A stretch of 64,000 nucleotides of DNA, from the NCBI RefSeq assembly GCF_015140455.1, contig NZ_AP024094.1, positions 2,480,001 through 2,544,000 on the forward strand, given 5' to 3'. Shown here piece after piece: positions 63,517-64,000 of this stretch. The stretch comes from Jeongeupia sp. HS-3 (GTDB taxonomy: Bacteria > Pseudomonadota > Gammaproteobacteria > Burkholderiales > Chitinibacteraceae). Positions within the stretch are counted from its first letter, which is position 1. Each line of letters begins with the position of its first letter. The notes under the pieces are model-generated. The model was not told where the DNA came from. It worked only from the letters and a program-made list of their open reading frames with translations, and ran no database searches. The translations under genes were made by a program, and so were the position numbers.

Positions 63517-64000
63517 ACGATCACCGCAGCCTGCTCGCCGAACTCGAACCGATCGCCGTCGCCGCCGAGAACGGCTCACCGCCGCCCCCAGCCGAGGTCG
63601 AAATGCTGCTGGCGCGCGCGCGCGACTGCGGCGATGCACGGATCGAAGGCCTGGCGCTGCTCACGCTTGGCCATGCCTGGCAGCATGTCGGCCGGCTGCG
63701 TGCGGCGCAGCAGGCTTTCCGTGATGCGGCGGCACGCTTTCGCAGCGCCAATCATGGCCGTGGCCGGATCGAAGCGCTGATCGAACTCGGCCGTGCCCGC
63801 TATGCCGCCGGCGAAATTGCCGCGGCGCTCGACACCTGGTCGCAATGCCTGGAGCTGGCGCACGAAAGCGACGACCGCTATCACTGCGCCCGCGTCTGCC
63901 TTGGCGTCGGCCAGGCCTGCGTTGCACTGAACGATCATGCCGGCGCGCTGCGCTACCACGAGCTGGCGCTGACGCTGGCCCGCCCGCTCGGCCACGACAG
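63513..64000 (+). CDS. TPR-repeat protein, truncated by window edge
   Basis: Frame from ATG 63513 that overlaps the previous stop (ATGA) and is open to the end, 162 codons visible. The product begins MNDHRSLLAELEPIAVAAEN and shows TPR-like repeats (ALLTLGHAWQHVGRLRAAQQAF, LIELGRARYAAGEIAAALDTW, VCLGVGQACVALNDHAGALRY). By its similarity in style to the upstream gene it may also end in a GGDEF or other output domain outside the window. Confidence 0.8.
   Translation, partial: MNDHRSLLAELEPIAVAAENGSPPPPAEVEMLLARARDCGDARIEGLALLTLGHAWQHVGRLRAAQQAFRDAAARFRSANHGRGRIEALIELGRARYAAGEIAAALDTWSQCLELAHESDDRYHCARVCLGVGQACVALNDHAGALRYHELALTLARPLGHD

Overview
The window is a 64 kb chromosomal segment from a GC-rich Gram-negative bacterium. 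I infer a betaproteobacterium close to Neisseriales (Chromobacteriaceae or Chitinibacteraceae type). The reasons are the three-gene PTS remnant (EIIA-Man, HPr, EI), an SAH riboswitch in front of ahcY, LpxL/HtrB-type acyltransferases, a Gcr-family protein, and general family resemblance. Taxonomy was not tested. Gene density is high. No tRNA, rRNA, CRISPR array or complete insertion sequence was found.

Layout. 1-5.2 kb: end of gshB, apbE, the PTS regulatory trio and marC. 5.3-7.4 kb: an AT-rich insert holding an OafA-like acyltransferase with a frameshift at a T9 tract, followed by a decayed second copy of the marC 3' end. 7.4-13.3 kb: a patatin-like protein, two lipid A-type acyltransferases, metK, and a divergent Lnt-like nitrilase-fold membrane protein. 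13.3-20.9 kb: a polyamine/envelope cassette. Its minus-strand operon is DUF350, SPFH-SHOCT, zinc-ribbon DUF4178, a 51-aa membrane peptide, speD and a CDF transporter. Divergent to it lie a membrane-fused aminopropyltransferase and a Tat-exported FAD amine oxidase. 21-28.4 kb: rhodanese, two SYLF proteins, a CorC/HlyC-type protein, SAH riboswitch plus ahcY, AMP nucleosidase and a DUF938 methyltransferase. 28.4-35 kb: a ycaO fragment, a Suv3-like helicase, an HD-GYP-like protein, LysR-cidAB and metF. 35.1-35.6 kb: a fold-back element with perfect 22-bp terminal inverted repeats. 35.6-47.3 kb: an AraC regulator with an EamA transporter, Na/Pi symporter, SlyB-like lipoprotein, 2OG-Fe oxygenase, Gcr-like membrane protein, fructosamine kinase, Fur-box exbBD, an EAL phosphodiesterase and a GST. 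47.3-51.2 kb: a cysteine catabolism operon (YheO-type regulator, cyuP, cyuA, ridA) behind a perfect FNR/ANR box. 51.5-57.4 kb: YkgJ, then two tandem DUF2298 membrane proteins, GtrA and a GT2 (probable lipid-carrier glycosylation module). 57.4-64 kb: YidB-like protein, sulfate importer cysPTWA, and a TPR/GGDEF pair running off the right edge.

How the parts connect. MetK, SpeD/SpeE-like, AhcY (riboswitch-controlled), AMP nucleosidase and MetF all belong to S-adenosylmethionine use and recycling. CyuA makes 2-aminoacrylate from cysteine and RidA removes it, so their co-transcription is metabolically coherent. Sulfate import supplies the opposite, assimilatory side of sulfur metabolism. Many of the other genes act on the envelope: lipid acylation, O-acetylation, glycosylation, lipoproteins, the polyamine cassette and the Cid proteins. 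The most promising little-described systems are the polyamine/SPFH/DUF4178 cassette and the DUF2298-GtrA-GT2 module.
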